A DNA stretch of 64,000 nt, from the NCBI RefSeq assembly GCF_031581025.1, contig NZ_JAVLCA010000006.1; one strand, given 5' to 3'. Positions 1-8,200 of the stretch are shown in pieces. Position 1 is the stretch's first letter. Every line of letters starts with the position of its first letter. The notes beneath the pieces are model-generated. The model was not told the origin of the DNA. It searched no databases and saw only the letters and a list, made by a program, of their open reading frames with translations. Made by a program: the position numbers and the translations under genes. The DNA comes from Salibaculum sp031581025. GTDB taxonomy: Bacteria; Pseudomonadota; Alphaproteobacteria; Rhodobacterales; Rhodobacteraceae.

Positions 1-90
1 TGGCGGAGGAGGTGGGATTCGAACCCACGGTACGCTTTCACGCACGCCGGTTTTCAAGACCGGTGCAATCGACCACTCTGCCACTCCTCC
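1..90 (-). tRNA. tRNA-Ser (anticodon UGA)
   Basis: Read on the minus strand, this is a complete class II tRNA. Its 7-bp acceptor stem is GGAGGAG/CTCCTCC, the discriminator is G and the CCA is encoded at 3-1. The anticodon loop is CTTGAAA within an ACCGG/CCGGT-type stem, giving UGA (Ser). It has a long variable arm typical of tRNA-Ser and a GTTCGAATC T-loop. The 3' end sits at the window edge. Confidence 0.97.
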
Positions 91-325
91 GGCGAAGGTG
101 GGCGTAAGGGGCTGCGAGCGATTCTGGAAGCCCAAAGCACGACGTGGAAATGCGCCTACCCGGAGCAGGGGTGCTTTCACAATGCGGCCCGGCAGGCTAT
201 GATGATCCTGCACGGCCGATATCCGTTTGACCTTGCTGGTCGTTGCGGCTTTGGGTGTGGCCAGCGTGCAAGGTCAAGACAGGACGGCAAGACCGCGCCA
301 CAAGACCCGGCAGCAGGGGCGAGAC

Positions 326-1198
326 ATGACAGGCACACCGCGACCATACAAATCCAGAGTCCTGGCAAAAGCGGTGCTGTTGCTGGCGCTGTCAGGCTGC
401 GGCAGCGAGGACGGCTTCGGCCTTGACCGGCTGATCGCTCCGCGCGACGGCCAAGCCCCAGACAGCGCGGCGCAGACCGGGGTGGCCGCGCGCGATACCG
501 AAGTGCCCGAGGTCTTTCAGGTCACCGAGCCGGGCCTGTGGGACGGGCGCCCCTCACTAGGCGGGATATGGGTCGCGCACCCGCAAGTCGAGGCGCCCGA
601 GCGGGTTATTATCCGAAACCGGGACAACGGCCGCTCGGTCACCGGCGCGCTTTTCCGGCGCGAGCGGGACACCCCCGGACCGCAACTGCAGGTCTCTTCG
701 GAGGCGGCCGCCGCGCTCGAGATGCTGGCCGGCAACCCTGCCGAGCTGCAGGTGACCGCGCTGCGTCGCGAGGAGGTCAGCACACCGGACCCGGCCGCGA
801 CCGACGATTTCGACAGCCCCGACGAAATCAGCGCCGCACCTCTGGACGATGGCCCCGCCGACGGGGCGACCGATACCGGGACGTCTGCCAAGGACGCTGC
901 CGATCAGGCCTCGGAAACGGCAGGGGCGGCTGCCCCGCCCCCTGCCCCGGCCCGCGGTCGGCGGCCGAACACGCCCTATATCCGCGCCGCCACCTTTTCG
1001 GTCGAGGCCAATGCCACCCGCGCCGCCGACCGGCTGCGCGGAGACGGCGTCGTGCCCACCGTCGTGGCACAGGACGGCGACGGGCGGACCTTCTGGCGCG
1101 TCCTCGCAAGCCCGGCCAATCCGTCCGAGGATCCCGCGACGCTTCTTGAAAAAGTGCGCGACATGGGCTTTTCGGACGCCTACGTCGTAAGCGACTGA
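326..1198 (+). CDS. SPOR-domain lipoprotein
   Basis: Predicted envelope lipoprotein of 290 residues. The ATG at 326 is preferred over a TTG at 227 because it gives a clean lipoprotein signal (basic start, hydrophobic run, lipobox LSGC at about residues 22-25). The middle (about 90-220) is acidic, low-complexity and probably disordered. The C-terminal 75 residues (from YIRAATF) fit a SPOR domain, which in characterised proteins binds denuded septal peptidoglycan. The next gene, 32 bp downstream, is a peptidoglycan D,D-carboxypeptidase, which fits a shared cell-wall role. The exact partner is unknown. Confidence 0.82.
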   Translation: MTGTPRPYKSRVLAKAVLLLALSGCGSEDGFGLDRLIAPRDGQAPDSAAQTGVAARDTEVPEVFQVTEPGLWDGRPSLGGIWVAHPQVEAPERVIIRNRDNGRSVTGALFRRERDTPGPQLQVSSEAAAALEMLAGNPAELQVTALRREEVSTPDPAATDDFDSPDEISAAPLDDGPADGATDTGTSAKDAADQASETAGAAAPPPAPARGRRPNTPYIRAATFSVEANATRAADRLRGDGVVPTVVAQDGDGRTFWRVLASPANPSEDPATLLEKVRDMGFSDAYVVSD

Positions 1199-1230
1199 CC
1201 CCTTACGCACGCCCAAGGAGGAACGCTGTC

Positions 1231-2421
1231 ATGATCCGCCTGACCCTCATCGCCGTCACCCTGGCCACCGCGCTCGGGCTCGCCATCGCGCCGGCCGTTC
1301 TCGCGCAGAGCTTCGACACCCGCGCCGAGGCGGCCTATGTCCTGGACCAGACCACCGACACTGTGCTGCTGGAAAAGAACGCGGACCGCCCCCTGCCGCC
1401 GGCCTCCATGTCCAAGCTGATGACGCTCTACATGGCCTTCGAGGCCATCGGCGACGGACGGCTCGAGGTGGAGGACGAACTGCCGGTCTCGCAGCACTGT
1501 TTCGGATACCGGGGCTCGACGATGTTCCTGGACACCACTGACCGCGTCCGCGTCGAGGACCTCTTGCGCGGGGTCGTGGTGCTGTCGGGCAACGATGCCT
1601 CCTGCGTGCTGGGCGAAGCGCTTTCGCCGGATGGCACCGAGGCGGGCTTTGCCCGGATGATGACGGAGCGGGCCGAAAATCTCGGGATGACCAATTCGAC
1701 CTTCACCAACTCCAACGGCTGGCCCGCGGCGGGCCATCGCATGTCCATGCGCGACCTCGGCACGCTGGCCGACCGGATCATCACCGATTTTCCCACCTTC
1801 TACCCGCTCTTCGCCGAGCGCCGCTATGAATTCGACGGGCGCGCCCCGGAGAATGTCAGCAACCGCAACCCGCTGCTGGGGCTGGGGATCGGGGCCGACG
1901 GGCTCAAGACCGGCCACACCGAGGAAGCGGGGTACGGCCTGACCGCCAGCGCCAAGCAGGGCGATCGGCGGATCATCTTCGCCATCACCGGGATGGACAG
2001 TGCCAGTGCCCGCGCCGAAGAGGCCGAGAAGATCATCAACTGGGCCTTTCGCCAGTTCGCCGAGCGCGATGTCGCCAGCGCCGGAACGCGCCTGGCCGAA
2101 GCAGAAGTCTGGATGGGCGAAAGCCCGCAGGTGGGGCTTTCGGTGCGAGAGGACCTGTCGATGCTGGTGCCCCTGACCGCATCCCGCGACCTCGAGGCCG
2201 AAATCGTCTACAACGGCCCCGTCGAGGCCCCCATCACCGCGGGCGACGAGATCGCCGAACTGGTGATCCGGCTCGACGGTCTGCCCGAGACGCGCGCGCC
2301 CCTTGTGGCCGAGGCAGACGTGCCGCGGGGCGGTTTCGCCTCTCGGCTGCGGGTTGCCGCCGATGTGCTGATGACCAAGCTCCTTGACAAGAACGGGAGC
2401 GACGCCGAGGAAGGCGCCTGA
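1231..2421 (+). CDS. D-alanyl-D-alanine carboxypeptidase (PBP5/6-type)
   Basis: Periplasmic penicillin-binding protein that trims the terminal D-Ala from peptidoglycan pentapeptides. A signal peptide occupies about residues 1-25 (ending VLA|Q). The serine-peptidase S11 motifs are all present: SMSK at 59-62 (catalytic Ser59 and Lys62), SGN at 119-121 and KTG at 226-228. The C-terminal part (about 275-365) is the beta-rich PBP5 associated domain, followed by a short amphipathic tail suited to membrane anchoring. At 396 residues the length is normal. Two cysteines near the active site (90 and 124/125) are not typical of E. coli PBP5. A GGAGG ribosome-binding site precedes the ATG. Confidence 0.95.
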   Translation: MIRLTLIAVTLATALGLAIAPAVLAQSFDTRAEAAYVLDQTTDTVLLEKNADRPLPPASMSKLMTLYMAFEAIGDGRLEVEDELPVSQHCFGYRGSTMFLDTTDRVRVEDLLRGVVVLSGNDASCVLGEALSPDGTEAGFARMMTERAENLGMTNSTFTNSNGWPAAGHRMSMRDLGTLADRIITDFPTFYPLFAERRYEFDGRAPENVSNRNPLLGLGIGADGLKTGHTEEAGYGLTASAKQGDRRIIFAITGMDSASARAEEAEKIINWAFRQFAERDVASAGTRLAEAEVWMGESPQVGLSVREDLSMLVPLTASRDLEAEIVYNGPVEAPITAGDEIAELVIRLDGLPETRAPLVAEADVPRGGFASRLRVAADVLMTKLLDKNGSDAEEGA

Positions 2422-2451
2422 GATCACGGCATTTCCACGCGGCGGCCCGGC

Positions 2452-3054
2452 ATGTTCATCACCTTCGAAGGCATTGACGGCTCGGGCAAGTCCACCCAGG
2501 CGCGGCTGCTGGCCAAGCGCCTGCCCGACGCCGTGCTGACCCGCGAGCCGGGCGGCAGCCCCGGCGCCGAGGAAATCCGCCAGTTGCTGCTGACAGGCGA
2601 CCCGGACCGCTGGTCGGCCGAGACCGAGATCCTGCTGTTCACCGCCGCGCGGCGCGATCACCTGGAAAAGACGATCCTGCCCGCGCTGGAGGCAGGCCGC
2701 ACCGTGATCTGCGACCGCTTCGCCGATTCCACCCGCATCTACCAGGGTGCGACGCGCGGCGACCTGCGCGCCAGCGTGGACCGTTTGCACAGTCTGATGA
2801 TCGGGCGCGAGCCCGACCTGACCTTCGTGATCGACATGGACCCTGCCCTGGCGCTGGAACGGGGGCTGGCCCGGGCCTCGGGCGAGGACCGCTTCGAGGA
2901 TTTCGGCCTGGGCTTTCAGGAAACCCTGCGTCACGGCTTTCTGCAGCTGGCCGAGACCCATGCCGCGCGCTGCGTCGTGATCGACGGCAACCGTGCCCCC
3001 GAGGCAGTTGCCGCAGAGGTTGCCGCGCAGTTGGCCAGGCGCGAGGCGGGCTGA
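2452..3054 (+). CDS. tmk: Thymidylate kinase
   Basis: Phosphorylates dTMP to dTDP in the dTTP pathway. The 200-residue protein begins with the P-loop GIDGSGKST (7-15), then TREPGGS, then the DRFADST segment that carries the family's DR(Y/F) motif, and has a lid region rich in arginine (GLARASGEDRFE). The length is standard. The stop overlaps the ATG of holB (TGATG), a pairing of tmk with holB that is common in alphaproteobacteria and suggests translational coupling. Confidence 0.97.
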   Translation: MFITFEGIDGSGKSTQARLLAKRLPDAVLTREPGGSPGAEEIRQLLLTGDPDRWSAETEILLFTAARRDHLEKTILPALEAGRTVICDRFADSTRIYQGATRGDLRASVDRLHSLMIGREPDLTFVIDMDPALALERGLARASGEDRFEDFGLGFQETLRHGFLQLAETHAARCVVIDGNRAPEAVAAEVAAQLARREAG

Positions 3055-4205
3055 TGGCCACCGCCCCAGAGGACCGCCCCCTGCCCGACCAGGTCGCCGG
3101 CGCGCCCCACCCGCGCGAGACGCGGCAGCTTTTCGGCCAGGATGCCGCGCAGGCGGATTTCCTGGACAGTTTCAACGGCGGGCGGCTGCACTCGGGCTGG
3201 CTGATCACCGGGCCGCGCGGCGTTGGCAAGGCGACACTGGCCTGGAAGATCGCCGGTTTCCTGCTGTCGCAGCCCGCCGAGGCGCCCGAGGAGGGGGTGT
3301 TCGGGGATGCCCCACCGGCCCCCGACAGGCTCGACGTCGATCCCGACCATCCCGACATGCGGCTGCTGGCCTCTGGCGCGCATCCCCGGCTTTTCGTGCT
3401 GCGCCGGGGCTGGGACGAGAAGGCCGACAAGCTCAAGACGGTCATAACCGTCGAAGAGGTCCGCAAGCTGCGCGGCTTCTTCGGCATGTCGGCCACCGAT
3501 GGCGGGCGCCGCGTGGTGATCGTGGATGCCGCCGACGAGATGAACGTCAACGCGGCCAACGCGATCCTCAAGCTGCTGGAGGAACCGCCCCGGGGCGCAA
3601 CGATCCTCATGGTGGCGCATCAGCCCTCGCGCCTGCTGCCGACGATCCGGTCGCGCTGCCGGGTGCTGCGCTGCTCGATGCCCGCCGCGCAGGACATGGC
3701 CGCCGCCCTGGCGCAGGCCGACAGCCACACCGACGCCCCCGAAGCACTGGCGGCCCTGACCGGGGGGTCGGTCGGCGAGGCGATCCGGCTGATCAACCTC
3801 GAAGGGCTGTCCCTCTATTCCGAATTGGTGGGCGTGCTGGACGCGCCCGCCGGGTTTGACCGGCCGCGCGCGATCAGGCTGGCCGAAAGCTGCACGGGCC
3901 GCAACAGCGACGCCCGCTTCACACTGGTGCTGGACCTGATCGACCGCTTCCTGTCGCGCGCCGCGCGCAGCGGGCTTGAGGGGCCGCCGGCCGACCAGGG
4001 CGCCCCCGGCGAGGCCCGCCTGCTGGCCCGCCTGGCCCCCGATGCGCGCGCCGCCCGCATCTGGGCCACGCTGGCGCAAGAGGTCTCGGACCGGACCCGC
4101 CACGGCAAGGCGGTCAACCTTGACCCTGCCCTGCTCATTCTAGATACCCTGTTCAGGATCGAGCAGACGGCCCAGAGCACCGTCGCCAATGCCACCACAG
4201 CCTGA
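3054..4205 (+). CDS. holB: DNA polymerase III delta' subunit
   Basis: Clamp-loader subunit of the replicative polymerase. The 383-residue AAA+ protein has a P-loop-like GPRGVGKAT near residue 63, a Walker B region (VVIVDAADEM) and the hallmark NAANAILKLLEEPP followed by an SRC motif (IRSRCRVL). The last of these is typical of DnaX/HolB. It overlaps the tmk stop and is followed after 9 bp by the TatD gene, so all three probably form one transcription unit. Confidence 0.95.
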   Translation: MATAPEDRPLPDQVAGAPHPRETRQLFGQDAAQADFLDSFNGGRLHSGWLITGPRGVGKATLAWKIAGFLLSQPAEAPEEGVFGDAPPAPDRLDVDPDHPDMRLLASGAHPRLFVLRRGWDEKADKLKTVITVEEVRKLRGFFGMSATDGGRRVVIVDAADEMNVNAANAILKLLEEPPRGATILMVAHQPSRLLPTIRSRCRVLRCSMPAAQDMAAALAQADSHTDAPEALAALTGGSVGEAIRLINLEGLSLYSELVGVLDAPAGFDRPRAIRLAESCTGRNSDARFTLVLDLIDRFLSRAARSGLEGPPADQGAPGEARLLARLAPDARAARIWATLAQEVSDRTRHGKAVNLDPALLILDTLFRIEQTAQSTVANATTA

Positions 4206-4214
4206 CAGGGTGCC

Positions 4215-5018
4215 ATGACCCAAGCGCGACTCGTTGATAGCCATTGCCACCTGGATTTTCCCGACTTCGAGGGAGAATTGCCGGATGTGATCGCCCGGGC
4301 GCAGGCCGCGGGCGTGGCCCGCATGGTGACCATCTGCACCCGCCTGCGCAACGAGCCGCAGGTGCGCGCCATCGCCGAGGCCCACGACCCGGTCTTCTAT
4401 GCCGCCGGAACCCATCCGATGAGCGCCGCAGAGGAACCGCTGACCAGCGTGGACGACCTGGTCGCGCTGGCGCGGCACCCGAAATTCGTCGGCATCGGTG
4501 AAACCGGGCTGGATTACCACTACACCGCCGAAAGCGCCGAGGTGCAGCGCACATCCCTGCGCCTGCACATTGACGCGGCGCGCGAGACGGGCCTGCCCCT
4601 GATCATTCATGCCCGCGATGCCGATGACGACATGGCCGCGATCCTGCGCGAGGGGTTTGACAACGGCCCCTATCCTTGCGTCATGCACTGCTATTCCTCG
4701 GGGCCGGATCTGGCGAAAGCCGCACTCGACATGGGCTTTTACCTGTCCATGTCCGGGATCGCGACCTTCCCCAAATCGCAGCAGGTGCGCGACATCTTCG
4801 CCGCCGCCCCGGTGGACCGGGTCCTGGTTGAAACCGACAGCCCCTACCTGGCCCCACCGCCGCACCGGGGCAAGCGCAACGAACCGGCCTATACCGCCCA
4901 CACCGCCAGGGTTGGCGCCGAGGTCTTCGGCATGGACGAGGCCGATTTCGCCCACCAGACGACCGAGAACTTCCACCGCCTCTTCTGGAAAGCGGCACAG
5001 TGGCAGGCGGCCGCCTGA
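4215..5018 (+). CDS. TatD family metal-dependent hydrolase/DNase
   Basis: TIM-barrel metallohydrolase of 267 residues. Metal-binding motifs are DSHCHLDF at 8-15 (HxH), GETGLDYH, IIHARDADDD, VMHCYSS and the late ETDSPYLAPPP motif, all characteristic of YcfH/TatD proteins. Members of this family have 3'-5' exonuclease activity. The tmk-holB-tatD order is a common conserved cluster. The ATG lies 9 bp after holB, and the stop overlaps the next start by 1 bp (TGATG). Confidence 0.94.
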   Translation: MTQARLVDSHCHLDFPDFEGELPDVIARAQAAGVARMVTICTRLRNEPQVRAIAEAHDPVFYAAGTHPMSAAEEPLTSVDDLVALARHPKFVGIGETGLDYHYTAESAEVQRTSLRLHIDAARETGLPLIIHARDADDDMAAILREGFDNGPYPCVMHCYSSGPDLAKAALDMGFYLSMSGIATFPKSQQVRDIFAAAPVDRVLVETDSPYLAPPPHRGKRNEPAYTAHTARVGAEVFGMDEADFAHQTTENFHRLFWKAAQWQAAA

Positions 5019-5815
5019 TGGGCGAGATCACCCTGCGCATACTGGGCTGCGGGTCCTCGGGCGGCGTGCCGCGCCTGGGCGGACATTGGGGCGATTGCGA
5101 CCCCGACGATCCGCGCAATCGCCGCACGCGTTGTTCCCTTCTGGTCACGCGGGACGGCCCCGAGGGCACGACTCGCGTTCTCATCGACAGCTCGCCGGAC
5201 CTGCGCCACCAGCTGCTCGAGGCTGGCGTCGGCGAACTGGACGCCGTCCTTTATACCCATTCGCACGCCGATCACGTCCACGGGCTGGACGACCTGCGCA
5301 TGATCGTCTTCAACATGCGCCGCCAACTGGATGTCTGGGCCGACGGCGACACCGGGCAGCAGCTTCTGTCGCGCTTCGGCTACGCCTTCGTGCAGCCCGA
5401 GGGATCGCCCTATCCACCGATCTGCAACCTGCACACCATCGACGGCGATGTCACCATCGAGGGCGCTGGCGGGCCGATCACCTTTACCCCCTTCGCGGTG
5501 GAGCATGGCGCGATCGAGGCGCTGGGATTCCGCATCGGCGACGCGGCCTACCTGCCCGACGTGGCGCATATTCCCGACGCGGCCTGGCCCGTGCTGCAAG
5601 GTCTTGAGCTGTGGATTCTCGATGCGCTGCGGCGCGATCCGCACCCGACGCATGCCCACCTGGCGAAGAGCCTGGAGTGGATCGAACGCGCGACCCCAGA
5701 GCGCGCGGTGCTCACCAACATGCACATCGACCTGGACTGGGAGACGGTGGCGGCCGAGACGCCGGCCAATGTCACCCCGGCCCATGACGGGATGACCCTG
5801 TCCATACGGGCCTGA
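5018..5815 (+). CDS. MBL-fold metallo-hydrolase (PhnP-like)
   Basis: Metallo-beta-lactamase fold hydrolase of 265 residues. The metal motif HSHADH is at 81-86, with further conserved His (EHG, HI) and Asp positions, and an N-terminal GCGSSGGVP typical of PhnP-like phosphodiesterases. A conserved Cys-rich stretch (GDCDP...TRCSLLV) follows. The ATG at 5018, overlapping the tatD stop, is preferred over the upstream in-frame ATG at 5000. The physiological substrate cannot be told from sequence. Position after tatD suggests nucleotide or nucleic-acid housekeeping. Confidence 0.9.
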   Translation: MGEITLRILGCGSSGGVPRLGGHWGDCDPDDPRNRRTRCSLLVTRDGPEGTTRVLIDSSPDLRHQLLEAGVGELDAVLYTHSHADHVHGLDDLRMIVFNMRRQLDVWADGDTGQQLLSRFGYAFVQPEGSPYPPICNLHTIDGDVTIEGAGGPITFTPFAVEHGAIEALGFRIGDAAYLPDVAHIPDAAWPVLQGLELWILDALRRDPHPTHAHLAKSLEWIERATPERAVLTNMHIDLDWETVAAETPANVTPAHDGMTLSIRA

Positions 5816-5820
5816 CGGCC

Positions 5821-6750
5821 ATGGGCGCGCTTGCCTCGGTCATCCTGCCGGTATTCCTTGTCGTGGGGGTCGGCTATTTCGCCCGCTGGCGACGGATCAT
5901 CGGCGACGCGGGCATCGACGGGCTGATGAATTTCGCCCAGGGCATCGCCATCCCGATGCTGCTGTTCCGCGCGATTTCGACGCTGGACCTGGGCCAGCAT
6001 TTCAACTGGCCGCTGCTGCTGGCCTTCTATGCCGGGGCCATCACCGGTTTCGCCCTGGGGCTGGGCGCAGCGCGGCTGATCTTTCACCGCAGCTGGCCCG
6101 AGGCCATCGCCATCGGTTTCGCCGGCATGTTCTCGAACTCGGTCCTGCTGGGCCTGCCGATCACGGAACTGGCCTATGGCCCGGCGGCCATGACGACCAA
6201 TTACGCCATCATCGCGATCCATTCGCCGTTCTGCTATGCGGTGGGCATCATCGCGATGGAACTGGCGCGGGCGGGCGGCACGCCGGCGCGGGCGCTGCCG
6301 GTCAAGATCCTCAAGGCAGTCTTTTCCAACACGCTGGTGATGGGAATCACGCTGGGCTTCATCGTCAACCTGGGCGGCATTGCCCTGCCCGGTGTGCTGA
6401 CGGATGCCCTGGACCTGATCGTGCGCGCCGGCATTCCCGTGGCGCTGTTCGGGCTGGGCGGTGTGCTGTTCCACTACCGACCCGCAGGCGACATGCGGGC
6501 CATCCTCTTCGTCTGCGCGGTCTCGCTGATCATGCACCCGGCGGTCACCTGGGGGCTGGGCCAGGCCCTGGGCCTGTCCACCGAGGCGCTGCGCTCGGCT
6601 GTGGTGACCGGGGCCATGGCACCGGGGGTCAACGCCTATCTCTTTGCCAACATGTACGGCGTGGCCAAACGTGTCGCGGCCTCGGCAGTGCTGATCGGCA
6701 CGGGGCTGACGATCCTGACAGCGACCTTCTGGCTGTCCATCCTGCCCTGA
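5821..6750 (+). CDS. AEC family transporter (auxin efflux carrier-like)
   Basis: Integral membrane protein of 309 residues with about ten hydrophobic segments in two halves, beginning VILPVFLVVGVGYFARW. This is the usual start of bacterial AEC (PF03547) permeases, which export or import small organic acids such as malate or malonate. It follows the hydrolase gene after 5 bp and ends at a strong bidirectional terminator. The substrate is unknown. Confidence 0.88.
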   Translation: MGALASVILPVFLVVGVGYFARWRRIIGDAGIDGLMNFAQGIAIPMLLFRAISTLDLGQHFNWPLLLAFYAGAITGFALGLGAARLIFHRSWPEAIAIGFAGMFSNSVLLGLPITELAYGPAAMTTNYAIIAIHSPFCYAVGIIAMELARAGGTPARALPVKILKAVFSNTLVMGITLGFIVNLGGIALPGVLTDALDLIVRAGIPVALFGLGGVLFHYRPAGDMRAILFVCAVSLIMHPAVTWGLGQALGLSTEALRSAVVTGAMAPGVNAYLFANMYGVAKRVAASAVLIGTGLTILTATFWLSILP

Positions 6751-6753
6751 CCG

Positions 6754-6786
6754 AAAAAAGGCCGCCCCGGCAGGGCGGCCTTTTGC
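6754..6786. terminator. Bidirectional intrinsic terminator
   Basis: A GC-rich perfect stem (GGCCGCCC/GGGCGGCC) flanked by an A-run on the left and a T-run on the right lies between convergent genes, so it can terminate both the AEC transporter transcript (plus) and the pot operon (minus). Confidence 0.9.
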
Positions 6787-6804
6787 GAGTGCCTTGGCCG
6801 AGCC

Positions 6805-8196
6805 TCAGCCCGGGCTCATGCCCCGCAGCCGCTCGGACCGGCGGCGCAGCAGCTCTACCGTGGTCAACAGGCAGATCGAGATCGACACCAGAATCGTAGC
6901 CGCCGCCAGAATGGTCGGGCTGATCTGTTCGCGCAGGCCGGTGAACATCTGCCACGGCAGGGTCTGCTGCTGGGCCGATCCCACGAAGAGCACCACGACA
7001 ACCTCGTCGAACGAGGTGATGAAAGCGAAAAGCCCGCCCGAGATGACCCCTGGCAGGATCAAGGGCATCTGCACCCGGAAGAACGTGGTCACGGGGTTGG
7101 CACCCATGTTGGCCGCGGCCCGCGTCAGAGACCTGTCGAACCCCACGAGCGTGGCCGTCACCGTGATGATCACGAAAGGCACGCCCAATGCAGCGTGGGC
7201 CAGGATCACCTTGAGGTACCCGACGAAATTCTGGTTCAGACCGAGGTTGGACTGAAGCCAGTTCCCCAGCGGCGCATAGAAAAAGAACATGCCCGTTGCC
7301 GAGATGATGAGCGGCACGATCATCGGCGAGATCATGATCGCCATGATCGCCTGACGCCCGGGCACATGGGTCTGTGAAAGGCCGATGGCCGCCAGCGTTC
7401 CCAGGCTGACCGAGATCAAGGTGGCGAAGGGCGCGATGATGAGCGAGTTCTTGAGCGGTGTCATCCACTCGGCCCCCGAAACGCCCCACATCTTGCCGAC
7501 CACGACGCCGATCAGCGTGCCGATGATGGCGAAAACGACGATCTTGCGAATGCCGCGCTCGGCATTGGGCAGAAGCTGCACCAGCCCGCCCAGCACCGCG
7601 CCGATGACAACACCGTAGAGGATACCCTGCACCGGGTGGCCCCCGCCGCTGAAGAATTCCCGGTAGTGCCGGAGGCTGTAGCCCTCGGCCTGGAAGGTCA
7701 GCATTTCCGGCGTGAAGGTAAAGAAGTTCTCGGCGTTGAAGCTCAGCCACATGACCGGGATCAGCGGCGCGATCAGGAAGAAGAAAACGAAGGCGCAGAT
7801 GAACAGGAACACATTGTGCCAGAGCGTCTGCCCGGCGGTGTAATAGATCGGCACCCCAGCGCGGTATTGTCCCGAGCCGATCCAGGTGCCGAACCAGCCC
7901 ATCGACAGGCCCACAACCAGGCCGCCGACAAGGCCGCCGATCCCGCCCGCGATCAGGCCGACAAGGCCGAAGAGCGCACAGGTGCCCCAAACCTTCTGCC
8001 AGAGCCGGACCTGAACGATCCGGGCCAGTATACCGGCCAGCACGGCGCCGATCACGGCGCCGGCCAAGAAGCCCAGCCAGGGCTGGCCGAAGATATTGCC
8101 GGTGATGAAACCAAAGCAGGCGCCCAGCACCGCCACCACGGGCATGGTGAAGGTCAACAGCGGCGGGCGTTCCACGTTCACGGTCAAAGTGCTCAT
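6805..8196 (-). CDS. ABC transporter permease, PotC-type, with extra glycine-rich membrane segments
   Basis: Second permease of a polyamine/opine-type importer, 463 residues, whereas PotC proteins are usually about 260-290. The C-terminal part (about 250-455) is a standard permease with the EAA-type cytoplasmic loop (RAAANMGANPVTTFF). The N-terminal part contains additional glycine-rich hydrophobic hairpins (about 13-60 and 69-105). Another such stretch (about 190-240) is inserted after the first canonical helix (FLFICAFVFFFLIAPLIPVMW). The reading frame is open and uniform in composition, so the enlargement is not a frameshift artefact. It starts 4 bp after the companion permease. Confidence 0.85.
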   Translation of the reverse strand: MSTLTVNVERPPLLTFTMPVVAVLGACFGFITGNIFGQPWLGFLAGAVIGAVLAGILARIVQVRLWQKVWGTCALFGLVGLIAGGIGGLVGGLVVGLSMGWFGTWIGSGQYRAGVPIYYTAGQTLWHNVFLFICAFVFFFLIAPLIPVMWLSFNAENFFTFTPEMLTFQAEGYSLRHYREFFSGGGHPVQGILYGVVIGAVLGGLVQLLPNAERGIRKIVVFAIIGTLIGVVVGKMWGVSGAEWMTPLKNSLIIAPFATLISVSLGTLAAIGLSQTHVPGRQAIMAIMISPMIVPLIISATGMFFFYAPLGNWLQSNLGLNQNFVGYLKVILAHAALGVPFVIITVTATLVGFDRSLTRAAANMGANPVTTFFRVQMPLILPGVISGGLFAFITSFDEVVVVLFVGSAQQQTLPWQMFTGLREQISPTILAAATILVSISICLLTTVELLRRRSERLRGMSPG

Positions 8197-8200
8197 GGTC

